In this document: piece after piece, positions 15,559 through 22,034 of the stretch
Layout: each line of letters begins with the position of its first letter
Numbering within the stretch: the first letter of the stretch is position 1
NCBI GenBank assembly: GCA_002501135.1
Contig: DLRQ01000042.1
Coordinates: forward strand, 1 to 22,034
DNA length: 22,034 bases
Direction: 5' to 3'
Origin: Candidatus Neomicrothrix sp. UBA7884
GTDB lineage: Bacteria; Actinomycetota; Acidimicrobiia; Acidimicrobiales; MedAcidi-G1
The notes under the pieces: model-generated
Database searches by the model: none
Told to the model about the DNA's origin: nothing
Seen by the model: only the letters and a program-made list of their open reading frames with translations
Made by a program: the position numbers and the translations under genes

Positions 15559-16479
15559 TCAGTAGCCGAGGGCCACGTCAACCGTGGCCAGCAGGTCCCT
15601 GTGTTCCACGAAGCGCCGCACGTTCTCCTCTACGAACGGGGTGAGAAGAGCGAGGCCCATCTCGGGTGTGTTGCCGATGTGAGGAGTGATGAGGCAGTTC
15701 GGGAGGGACCAGAGCGGATGGCCGTCGGGCAGGGGTTCCGGGTCGGTGACGTCGAGCGCTGCGCCCCCGATGCTTCCCTGGGTGAGGGCTGCAACGAGGT
15801 CACCGGTGACGATGTGGCCACCTCGGGCCACGTTTATGATCCAGGCGTCGTCAGGGAGCAGGTCCATCCGGTGTGAGTCGATTATCCCGGTGGTCTCACT
15901 GGTGAGGGCAAGGGCCAGAACCAGGATGTCGGTCTCGGGTAGGACCTCGTCGAGGAGGTCGACTGTGACCGTGTGGTCGGCTTCGGGGAATGCGGCGCTA
16001 CTTCGCCTGACCACGGTCGTCTGACAGTCGAAGGGGGCAAGCAGGGGCAGGAGGCTGGAAGTGATGCCTCCGCCTCCAAGCACGGTGACACGCGAGTTGG
16101 TCAGTTGGCGGCCAACGGGACCCGACCAGGTGCTGGCCCGGGAGTAGCCGTGGAGGTTCTTGCAGGTGGCCAGGATGAGCGCCAGGACCGTCTCTGCTAC
16201 TGCGGAGGCGTAGACCCCTTTGCCGCAGCTCCACCTGAGACGGGTGTCGAGGTGGTGTGCGAACGGCTCGATCCCCGCATAGGGCAGTTGCACCCAGGTC
16301 AGGCTGTTGGCTCCCTGGATTGTCGACGGGAACAGGTCGGGCCGGGCCGGGTCGGCCCAGACAAGGCCCTCTGCGTCAACCGGGTCGACCAGTTCGGCAC
16401 CAGCGCGTCTGACAGCTGAGCACATCGCCTCGTACATGGGAGGTCTTGTATCGGGAGCCACCGCCACTGGTCGGGTCAC
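15559..16479 (-). CDS. D-isomer-specific 2-hydroxyacid dehydrogenase-like protein
   Basis: A 306-residue NAD(P)-dependent dehydrogenase of the D-2-hydroxyacid/phosphoglycerate dehydrogenase family. The catalytic residues are present: Arg219 in NVARGG, Glu248 in DVTDPEPLP and His267 in TPHIGN. The dinucleotide-binding loop reads VTVLGGGGIT (131-140) rather than a canonical GxGxxG, so cofactor binding may be altered. I chose GTG 16479 because TAGGG lies about 7 nt upstream; a TTG at 16485 is the alternative. It sits inside the redox cluster with a 60-nt gap upstream and a 30-nt gap to the MauE-like gene, suggesting co-transcription. Its substrate and its link to the selenoproteins are unknown. 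Confidence 0.85.
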   Translation of the reverse strand: MTRPVAVAPDTRPPMYEAMCSAVRRAGAELVDPVDAEGLVWADPARPDLFPSTIQGANSLTWVQLPYAGIEPFAHHLDTRLRWSCGKGVYASAVAETVLALILATCKNLHGYSRASTWSGPVGRQLTNSRVTVLGGGGITSSLLPLLAPFDCQTTVVRRSSAAFPEADHTVTVDLLDEVLPETDILVLALALTSETTGIIDSHRMDLLPDDAWIINVARGGHIVTGDLVAALTQGSIGGAALDVTDPEPLPDGHPLWSLPNCLITPHIGNTPEMGLALLTPFVEENVRRFVEHRDLLATVDVALGY

Positions 16480-16539
16480 CGGCAAACCCTACCCACGGGC
16501 AGGCTGTTCAACCGGGGAGATGCCGGCCGGGGGTGTTCG

Positions 16540-17043
16540 TCAGGAGATGGCAGGGGTGCCGGCGTACGGGGCCGGGTCTCCGGCAGCGGGGATCTCGGGT
16601 CGGGTCCATGCCGTCAACTCCGCAAGGTCGCTGGCGACCTTGCGCCACGCCTCGGGATTCCAACCCTCTGCCGTCCCGATGGTGGAGCCGTCATGTCGGA
16701 TGGCTACAAATGCTGGAAGGGTCGTGAGGCCGAGGGACTGAGCGAACCCACGGTCCGGGTCGGCGAGGCTGAGGGTTGAGCCGGCAAGCGGACCCATGAA
16801 CCTGGCGGCTCCGTCGCCGTCGGTTCCGCTGACCACGAAGGCGACACGGACGTCAGCACCGCTGAACGCGTCGAGGACGCGGCGGGCCGTATCGAGGATC
16901 CATGAGCTTTCATGGGTGAACGGGTCCACGACAACTGCAGCCATGTGAAAGGTCGTCAGCCACTCGGAGACGGGACGCGATGTCCCCTCCAGGCTCTGCA
17001 ACTGGACCTCGTCGGGGTTCCGGAGCGTTTCGGTGGCTGCCAC
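16540..17043 (-). CDS. Cysteine-less thioredoxin-fold protein
   Basis: A 167-residue protein with the secondary-structure pattern of a thioredoxin fold: strand MAAVVVDPFTHESSWILDT, strand VRVAFVVSG, and a strand-turn LPAFVAIRHDG preceded by the cis-Pro-like LTTLPAF. A Trp/Pro-rich tail ends in DPAPYAGTP. It contains no cysteine at all, and the active-site position after the first strand reads THES. It cannot do thiol chemistry itself and may bind or scaffold the neighbouring selenoproteins. It starts at GTG 17043 with no ribosome site visible; TAGCGT 9-14 nt upstream could be a -10 box for a leaderless message, but this is weak. It lies 60 nt downstream of the UGSC gene. Confidence 0.6.
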   Translation of the reverse strand: MAATETLRNPDEVQLQSLEGTSRPVSEWLTTFHMAAVVVDPFTHESSWILDTARRVLDAFSGADVRVAFVVSGTDGDGAARFMGPLAGSTLSLADPDRGFAQSLGLTTLPAFVAIRHDGSTIGTAEGWNPEAWRKVASDLAELTAWTRPEIPAAGDPAPYAGTPAIS

Positions 17044-17103
17044 GGCGGATGACGCTAGCGCGCCGGTGTCAGATCCACTGGTTCCTGTCGGGTTGTTCAG
17101 GGG

Positions 17104-17643
17104 TCAACTGGCAAGGGTGAGGGCTGCAACGAGGGCATTCACGGCGTCGTCGGCGAGTGCCGACATCTCCTCGTCGGTTCTGTCCTGGATGGGGTGTTCT
17201 ACGAACACGCTCCGGACCGGTAGGCCGAGTGCCCTTGCCTGAACTTCAGCGGCATCCTCGAATGGCCCGGAGGCCACGAACACGCCTGGAACCCCTCGTC
17301 GTTCAAGATCGTTGATGTCGTGCACACTGCACGTCGTACAGGATCCTCAATCAGCGAGTGCTTCGATGACAGCGTCACAGGTGGTCGCAATCTCGTGGCG
17401 AAGGTCGACGGGGGCGGGTTTGGCGAAGGTCGGTTTGGCATAGCGCTCCACTCCGGCACCGATCTTCACGAGGTGTTCCTCGAGCCTGTCGAGGAACACG
17501 TTCCCGCGGGGCTTGGAGATGTCGAGAAGGCCGACGGTGAGGCCGGCGAGGGTTTCTGCCCGGGGAGTCAGCTCGCGTTCAGCCGGGCGGCCCTCGGCCG
17601 TCGGGTCAAGGACCGTCAGGCCGGTCTGGGAAGTGGCTGTCAT
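17104..17643 (-). CDS. UGSC-family selenoprotein (in-frame UGA = Sec99)
   Basis: Two adjacent same-frame open segments (17643-17350 and 17346-17104) are separated only by UGA at 17349-17347. Joined, they give 179 residues with ALAD-Sec-Gly-Ser-Cys-TTCSVHD in the middle. Sec99-Gly-Ser-Cys102 is the name-giving motif of the UGSC family, first noted in marine metagenomic selenoproteomes; Cys105 is nearby. The N-terminal half has a DPTAEGR start, a VGLLDISKPRGNVFLDRLEEHL segment and a conserved-looking RHEIATTCDAVIEAL helix. The C-terminal half has a GVPGVFVASGPF strand. A SECIS-like hairpin follows the UGA. Its ATG overlaps the upstream stop (ATGA, 17640-17643). The function is probably redox, otherwise unknown. 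A caller stopping at UGA would report two fragments. Confidence 0.9.
17319..17333 (-). promoter_or_regulatory. Bacterial SECIS-like hairpin of the UGSC gene
   Basis: On the minus strand, CGTGCA (17333-17328) pairs perfectly with TGCACG (17324-17319) around a GTG loop. The loop begins 19 nt after the UGA and its first base is G, satisfying the bacterial SECIS pattern. The stem lies in codons for the TTCSVHD segment. Confidence 0.7.
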
Positions 17644-19187
17644 GGCGTGATCTCCTTCGTTACGGGTTCGCTGCCGGTCGGGCCGTTGACCCAGCCTCCG
17701 ATTACTGCCGAGAAGAGTCCGGCAGGGCCGCCTGCGTGGACGACGAGCAGGCCACCGGGCCGAAACTTGGGCAGGGACAAGCCCGCGAAGTCCTGTGGCA
17801 GGCCCTCCTCTATTCCTCCAGATCCGATGATGATGCTGTCGGCGTCGACCATCAGGTGGTTTGCCAGTTCCTCCATGAAGCGGGAGCGGTCCCAGCCGGC
17901 ATCTCTGTACCTGGCCATGTGCTCCGGGGAGAGCACGAGCATTGCGTCGATTCCCATCACGACACGGGACGACACCGATCCGAGCAGGGACTGGGCCAGC
18001 ATGCGGGTCAGCGAGTCGGCTGATCGGCTCTTCTGATCCATGAGAATATGGGGTCCCTCGCCGGCAAAGGCCGTGACCGTGTTCTGGTCAGTACCGAAAC
18101 CCCTGTCCTCGGAGAGGCTGATCCATGGAGAGCCCTCCTGGTCCACGGCGAAGCAGAAGCCCTGCTTTCCCATGTGGCCAAGGGTGGCCCGGTCGATGCC
18201 CCCCGGGGCCCCACCGCCGACGTTGCGGATCACGAGCTGGACTGCCCTGCCGATGGTGCTGTTGGCCCGGTTGCCGTGCCCGAGCACGTTGATGCCGTGG
18301 TTCATCTTGATTTCTTTCGTGATCGGCCCGCTCACGACAAGTACCGGCCCGACCGACATCGTCGTGGCAAGGACACCGTGCATGTTGAAGTCGTCGGTGC
18401 ACACGGCTTCGAGAGCGGTCAGCACCACCGGCAGATACTCGGGTAGGCAGCCCGCCATGACGGCGTTGATGGCGACCTTCTCCACCGTGCAGTCGACCAG
18501 GTCGGGTGGTACCACAGCGACGAGGTCCGCCGGATTCCGCGATGTTCCCGAAAGCATCCGTTCGACCCTTGCCTCAGTGGGTGGCACGACCGGTAGGCCG
18601 TCGGTCCAGCCTCTGGCGAACATGGCCTCGGCGTCATCTTCGAGTGAGGCGATCTGGACATGACGTGACCTGAGTTGTGTGCCCGAGTCGGAGTCGTCAC
18701 CCGGTGCCCCGTACCGGGCCCTCAGTTCGTCGACCCGCCCGGGGTCAGCTGTGAGCGAACCTCAACCGGGCTTGAACGCCGGCAGGTCAGGGCCAAGGCC
18801 GGTGTGGCCGGTCAGGTCCTCCCAGGCGTCACGCAACCAGCCCGTTGTGCGTCCAACCTCCCTGCCTCCCTCAAACCGCAGCAGCGTGGGGACGGCCTCA
18901 AGGTCGAGCCCCCAGCTCACGGAAAGGTCTGTGTCGTCGACAACCCACGGTTCATCGGCGGGAAATGCCGGGTCGTCCTGGGTGAACACCGTCAGAGCGG
19001 CACCGGCGGCCAACTGTTCAAGTACCGGAACCACCAGTTGGCAGGCGGGGCATTCCCGCTTCACCACGGCAACAAGGCCGTCTGTCGTCAGGAAGGGGCT
19101 CACACAGTGAGTATCGCGCACGGCCGTGCCGAGGTGGCCAGCAGGCGGCGGAAGTAGCGACCCTCCAGGGGCCTGGGCCTGAGACAT
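17640..19187 (-). CDS. Thioredoxin-like protein fused through UGA (Sec142) to a large conserved domain; candidate selenoprotein
   Basis: Residues 1-141 form a thioredoxin-like domain with Cys46-Pro-Ala-Cys49 after strand LVAVVKRE and a cis-Pro-like VPTLLRFEGG. At 18764-18762 this frame meets UGA and continues with Gly-Ser-Leu. The same frame runs on without a stop to TGA at 17640, giving 515 residues. The second part includes HVQIASLEDDAEAMFARGWT, DGLPVVPPTE, CTVEKVAINAVMAGC, NVLGHGNRANSTIG and Gly-rich strands. It has no ATG, GTG or TTG for 46 codons after the UGA, although family-like sequence begins well before its first ATG (18623). That favours readthrough as selenocysteine over two genes. 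A SECIS-like hairpin follows. I chose ATG 19187 because AGGTGG lies just upstream. The function is unknown, probably thiol/selenol redox. If Sec is wrong, the genes are 18762-19187 and 17640-18623. Confidence 0.7.
18732..18746 (-). promoter_or_regulatory. Bacterial SECIS-like hairpin of the thioredoxin-fusion gene
   Basis: On the minus strand, GACCC (18746-18742) pairs with GGGTC (18736-18732) around a CGGGC loop. A flanking T-G wobble can extend it. The loop begins 20 nt after the UGA and its second base is G. The geometry matches the hairpins after the other two candidate Sec codons. Confidence 0.55.
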
Positions 19188-19253
19188 CTGCCACCTGAGA
19201 CGTCTGGCACACCGCCACAAGTGGAATCAAGCCCACTCTTACCCTCGTACCTG
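19188..19253. promoter_or_regulatory. Divergent promoter region of the selenoprotein cluster and MBL-fold gene
   Basis: Only 66 nt separate the divergent starts at 19187 and 19254, so promoters for both directions must lie here or overlap coding ends. TGCCA (19188-19192) and TGGCA (19204-19208) form inverted arms flanking an AGACGTCT palindrome. A regulator site is possible. No consensus -35/-10 pair is clear. Confidence 0.35.
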
Positions 19254-20153
19254 ATGGCCGACTCACTTGATGTGCGCTTCTACGGGGTAAGGGGCTCCAC
19301 CCCCTGTCCGTGTGATGCCAACAAGCGCTACGGCGGCAACACCTCGTGTGTCGTGTTGCAGGCCGACGGTGCCGACCCGATCCTCCTGGATCTGGGTACC
19401 GGCCTTCGTGACTTCGGCATGGAAGTCGATCGTGAAGCCGATCGTGCACACGGGGTGGAAGGGGAGCGGCGGGAGCTGGCGCCTCCGTTCAGGGGTACGG
19501 CACTTGTAAGCCACCTCCACTGGGATCACGTTCAGGGTCTGCCTTTCTTTGGCCCGATCAACCGGCCCGGAGCGCACCTTGACGTGTTCGGTCCGGCCGA
19601 CGGGAACCGCTCCATGGAGGCTGCCTTCGCCTCGTTCATGAACCCGCCGTACTTTCCGATCTGTGTCAACGACCTGGCGGGAAGTGTGTCCTTCAACGAC
19701 GTCGGTGACGGAACCATGTCGATCGGTCCAGCAGTGGTCAGGACGCGACGGGTGCCCCACGTCGGTGTGACCAACGGATACCGGATCGAGTGGGGTGGCG
19801 TGAGCGTCGCCTACATCAGCGACCACCAGCAACCGGTCGACGACCCCAGGCAGGTGGACGAGGCCGTGCTCGAGTTGGCTGATGGCGTGGACCTCCTGAT
19901 CCACGACGCCCAGTTCACCACCGAGGAGTTCGCACAACGGAGCGACTGGGGACACAGCACCGTCGCCTATGCACTCGAGGTAGCACATCAGGCCTCGGTT
20001 GTAGAACTTGCCCTGTTCCATCATGACCCGTCGCACTGTGACGACACGGTCGACGGGTTGCTGGAATGGGCCCGTGATGCGACTGACGGTCTTGACGTGG
20101 GTCGGGTAAGTGCACCGGTTGAGGGTCAGACCGTGACACTGGCGACTGCATAG
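19254..20153 (+). CDS. Metallo-beta-lactamase-fold hydrolase
   Basis: A 299-residue MBL-fold protein of the beta-lactamase_2 type, which includes phosphodiesterases and hydrolases acting through one or two metals. The N-terminal part has FYGVRGSTPCPC and a YGGNTSCVVL strand. The metal motif HLHWDH supplies His87, His89, Asp91 and His92. Further ligands are His169 in VPHVG, Asp190 in YISDH and His257 in FHHDP, so the site looks complete. The RGSTP...GGNTSC start is typical of bacterial members often found with signalling proteins; the substrate is not known. I chose ATG 19254; an in-frame GTG at 19221 is possible. Neither has a good ribosome site, so a leaderless message may be used. It is divergent from the selenoprotein cluster. 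Confidence 0.85.
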   Translation: MADSLDVRFYGVRGSTPCPCDANKRYGGNTSCVVLQADGADPILLDLGTGLRDFGMEVDREADRAHGVEGERRELAPPFRGTALVSHLHWDHVQGLPFFGPINRPGAHLDVFGPADGNRSMEAAFASFMNPPYFPICVNDLAGSVSFNDVGDGTMSIGPAVVRTRRVPHVGVTNGYRIEWGGVSVAYISDHQQPVDDPRQVDEAVLELADGVDLLIHDAQFTTEEFAQRSDWGHSTVAYALEVAHQASVVELALFHHDPSHCDDTVDGLLEWARDATDGLDVGRVSAPVEGQTVTLATA

Positions 20154-20190
20154 TCGCCTGGTGGGAGAGGGCACCACGTCGGCCTCTCCT

Positions 20191-20216
20191 CGACAGCCTG
20201 AACGGTCAGCCTGTCG
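20191..20216. terminator. Hairpin after the MBL-fold gene
   Basis: CGACAG (20191-20196) pairs with CTGTCG (20211-20216). Inner pairs C-G and TGA/TCA surround an ACGG loop, with one C-C mismatch. It lies 38 nt after the MBL-fold stop and before the flavin reductase ribosome site. It is a terminator or attenuator candidate without a T-run. Confidence 0.45.
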
Positions 20217-20263
20217 GGCTACCCTCGGCCACTACCTTCGAATCGGAGAGTACAGGGGGACAC

Positions 20264-20812
20264 GTGGCAGCCAGCCAGCAGGAACACCAGCAGGACAACC
20301 TCGAGGTCCGGAGGGGTGACATCACCCCCGAGGCATACCGGCAGGTGCTCGGGCGATTTCCGACCGGGGTGACCCTCGTTACGGGAATGGACGGTGACGA
20401 GCCCCTCGCTGTTGTAATCGGATCGTTCGTGTCGGTCTCGATGGATCCTCCTCTTGTCGGGTTCCTTATCGGTGCCGATGCAAGGACCTGGCCTCGAATC
20501 AGTGCGGGTGGTTCGTTCTGCGTGAACGTGCTGGCCGACGACCAGGCCGATCTGGCCAATGCATTCTTCACGCGTGACGGAGACCCATGGGAGGGAACCG
20601 GCTGGGTTCCGGCCCTCACCGGTTCTCCCGTCATTCCCTCCTGCGTTGCCAGCATCGACTGTTCGGTCTTTGATGTCATGGAGGCCGGCGATCACCTGTT
20701 TGTGGTGGGTGAGGTTGTCAACCTGAGGGACCATGGGACCGGCGGTTCACCGATGGTGTTCCTGGGCGGCTCGTACGGTTCCTTCGGCCCCGGTGCCGGT
20801 TTGGGTTCCTGA
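20264..20812 (+). CDS. Flavin reductase-like (FMN-binding split-barrel) protein
   Basis: A 182-residue protein of the flavin reductase-like domain family, which uses NAD(P)H to reduce FMN or FAD, often for a partner monooxygenase. Family segments are YRQVLGRFPTGVTLVTGMDG (about 25-44), an IGSFVSVSMDPPLVGFLIG stretch with the flavin-contacting Ser residues (about 52-70), FCVNVLADDQADLANAFF, and a C-terminal HLFVVGEVVNL strand. It starts at GTG 20264 with AGGGGGA 4-5 nt upstream. Its TGA overlaps the next start by one base (TGATG), so translation is coupled to the gamma-carbonic-anhydrase-like gene. Which oxygenase it would serve is not evident. Confidence 0.87.
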   Translation: MAASQQEHQQDNLEVRRGDITPEAYRQVLGRFPTGVTLVTGMDGDEPLAVVIGSFVSVSMDPPLVGFLIGADARTWPRISAGGSFCVNVLADDQADLANAFFTRDGDPWEGTGWVPALTGSPVIPSCVASIDCSVFDVMEAGDHLFVVGEVVNLRDHGTGGSPMVFLGGSYGSFGPGAGLGS

Positions 20813-21330
20813 TGCCGCTGTACGCCATCGGCGACATGGGTCCTGAGGTTCATTCCTCCGCCTACGTCCATCCCGAAGCTGTACTAATCGGTGCCGTTGT
20901 GCTGGGCCCCGAGTCGAGCGTCTGGCCCCATGCCGTGATCAGGGCCGACGAGAACCAGATTGTGATCGGGGCGAGATCCTCGGTGCAGGACAACGCCGTC
21001 CTCCACTGCACGGCTGACCTTCCGACGATCGTCGGCGACGATGTGACCCTGGGCCATCTTTGTCACCTCGAAGGTTGCACGATCGAGGACCAGGTCGTAG
21101 TCGGTGTCGGGTCCGTGGTTCTCCACGAGGCTCTGGTCGGGCGGGGTTCGATCGTGGGTGCGAACGCAGTTGTGCGCAACGGCCAGGTTGTTCCCCCCCT
21201 TTCAATGGCCCTGGGGGTTCCTGCAACCGTCAGGGAGGGCGTGATGGTCGAGGGTGCCAACCTCGAGAACGCCGAGGTCTACGTAGAGAGGGCCCGCCTG
21301 TTCGCCTCGGTCCTCCGCCGCCTGGACTGA
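20812..21330 (+). CDS. Gamma-carbonic-anhydrase-like left-handed beta-helix protein
   Basis: A 172-residue hexapeptide-repeat protein of the gamma-carbonic anhydrase/YrdA family. It trimerises as a left-handed beta-helix, and the repeats run from about 18 to 140. The expected metal ligands are His65 in VLHCTAD and His82 in LGHLCH. The third ligand position, five residues after His82 in the canonical Gly-His-x4-His pattern, is Glu87 (GHLCHLEGC), with His85 two residues before it. Metal binding may therefore differ, and carbonic anhydrase activity should not be assumed. Its start overlaps the flavin reductase stop by one base. The hydrolase-fold gene follows 4 nt after its stop. Confidence 0.85.
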   Translation: MPLYAIGDMGPEVHSSAYVHPEAVLIGAVVLGPESSVWPHAVIRADENQIVIGARSSVQDNAVLHCTADLPTIVGDDVTLGHLCHLEGCTIEDQVVVGVGSVVLHEALVGRGSIVGANAVVRNGQVVPPLSMALGVPATVREGVMVEGANLENAEVYVERARLFASVLRRLD

Positions 21331-21334
21331 GGCT

Positions 21335-22034
21335 GTGGACGGGAGCGCAAACCACCACTACGGGTCCGGTGGCCTGCGTCTTGCAGCCCATCTCGAAACA
21401 CCTGACCCTGAGGACGCTGTCGTCAACGGTGGCCCGCAGCCCGACGAGCACGTTCCCGCCGTCCTGATCTGCCACGGGTTTCCTAGTGGCCCCGGCGGGG
21501 GAGCCAACTCGCCGGCCACGTTCCCCGAGCTGGCCCGAAGGATCTCCAGGCAGCTGGGGTGGGTGGCGATGGTTCCCTACCTGCGTGGAATGCCGGGATC
21601 CGAGGGCAACTTCAGCCTTGATGGGTGGCGCGACGACCTGCTGGCAGCGGCTCGACATCTTCGCGACAGCGACGAGGTCGGGGTGCCGGTGGGTGGCATC
21701 TGGGCAGTTGGCTTTGGCACTGGTGCGGGCCTGGCCATTTGTGCTGCTGCTGCAGAGCCGGCGATAAGGGGAGTTGGCGCCCTTGCCGCCCCTGCCGACT
21801 GGTCCGACTGGGCTGACAACCCGCGCCGACTGCTACTGCACGCACGTGACGCCGGCCTGTTGTCAGATCCTGAGTTCCCCGCCGACTTTCAGAGATGGGC
21901 GGGTGCGCTGGCGTCGATCTCGCCGGAGGCATGCGTGGAGGAGCTTCGGCCAAGGAACCTCCTGTTGGTGCACGGAAGCAACGACAACGCTGTGCCGCCA
22001 CTCGATGCCCGGGCTCTTGCGGCGGCCCACGGTG
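21335..22034 (+). CDS. Alpha/beta-hydrolase-fold protein (partial, 3' end outside window)
   Basis: 233 codons are visible before the right edge. The protein has an alpha/beta-hydrolase pattern: the oxyanion segment VLICHGFPSG at 44-52, VAMVPYLRGMPGSEG at 77-91 and the strand-turn LLLVHGSNDNAVPP at 209-222, with Asp217 as the probable catalytic acid. The nucleophile elbow, normally Gly-x-Ser-x-Gly, reads Gly-Phe-Gly-Thr-Gly (126-130), so the catalytic Ser is replaced by Gly128. Either the enzyme uses another residue or it is a non-catalytic homologue. The start at GTG 21335 is the first plausible codon after the upstream stop; a GAGG lies too close to be ideal. It probably belongs to the flavin reductase/gamma-CA operon. 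Confidence 0.72.
   Translation, partial: MDGSANHHYGSGGLRLAAHLETPDPEDAVVNGGPQPDEHVPAVLICHGFPSGPGGGANSPATFPELARRISRQLGWVAMVPYLRGMPGSEGNFSLDGWRDDLLAAARHLRDSDEVGVPVGGIWAVGFGTGAGLAICAAAAEPAIRGVGALAAPADWSDWADNPRRLLLHARDAGLLSDPEFPADFQRWAGALASISPEACVEELRPRNLLLVHGSNDNAVPPLDARALAAAHG

Noticed and set aside
17104..17325. Separate small gene starting at GTG 17325
   Set aside because: It would begin 24 nt after the UGA of the UGSC gene, has no ribosome site and would lose the UGSC motif; it is the second half of the selenoprotein.
17347..18764. Nonsense mutations or sequencing errors as the cause of the in-frame UGAs
   Set aside because: All interruptions are UGA, never UAA or UAG, with no frame change. 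Two fall exactly at known Sec positions and all have SECIS-like hairpins. An error remains possible only for the thioredoxin-fusion gene.
19263..20177. Antisense frame (304 codons) opposite the MBL-fold gene
   Set aside because: The plus strand encodes a complete HxHxDH enzyme; the antisense product shows no domain.

Overview
High-GC, mostly minus-strand chromosomal DNA, most likely from a free-living, probably marine actinobacterium of the Acidimicrobiia type. This placement is an inference. It rests on the GC-rich codon use, an F420-type luciferase-like oxidoreductase, two fatty-acid CoA ligases, a TetR/diiron-protein pair, a leaderless-looking promoter and a UGSC-type selenoprotein. I see no rRNA, tRNA, CRISPR array, insertion sequence or phage gene.

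Layout. 1-397 (-): start of an amino-acid ABC transporter binding lipoprotein, cut by the window edge. 631-1680 (+): phosphotriesterase-family metal hydrolase. 1700-3985 (-): YjdF-like membrane protein and an acyl-CoA ligase. 4121-4414 (+): small chorismate mutase. 4411-6287 (-): TetR regulator overlapping a diiron ferritin-like protein, with a promoter/operator directly before the TetR start. 6428-7291 (+): luciferase-like oxidoreductase. 7339-9789 (-): rubrerythrin, Fe-S (CCG-domain) protein and DUF3501 operon. 9956-11211 (-): lipid/diacylglycerol kinase and a SelW/Rdx-type protein. 11255-11638 (+): cupredoxin lipoprotein. 11727-19187 (-): long co-directional block with a selenium/thiol redox cluster at its 5' end, then a SCO6745-like protein, a second acyl-CoA ligase and a PuuD-like membrane protein. 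19254-22034 (+): metallo-beta-lactamase-fold protein, flavin reductase, gamma-carbonic-anhydrase-like protein and an alpha/beta-hydrolase-fold protein that runs off the edge.

The main result is that three genes appear to read an in-frame UGA as selenocysteine, so an ordinary gene caller would truncate or split them. (1) A SelW/Rdx protein with a Cys-Val-Pro-Sec motif (UGA at 10184-10186). (2) A UGSC-family protein (UGA at 17347-17349) in which the two halves joined by UGA recreate Sec-Gly-Ser-Cys exactly. (3) A thioredoxin-like protein that continues through a UGA (18762-18764) into a large conserved domain; the downstream half has no usable start codon for 46 codons. Each UGA is followed by a short hairpin whose apical loop begins 17-20 nt after the UGA and has G in its first or second position, as expected for bacterial SECIS elements. 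Genes 2 and 3 overlap by ATGA and are followed by a Cys-less thioredoxin-fold protein, a 2-hydroxyacid dehydrogenase-like protein and a MauE-like membrane protein. Together they look like one poorly described redox system.
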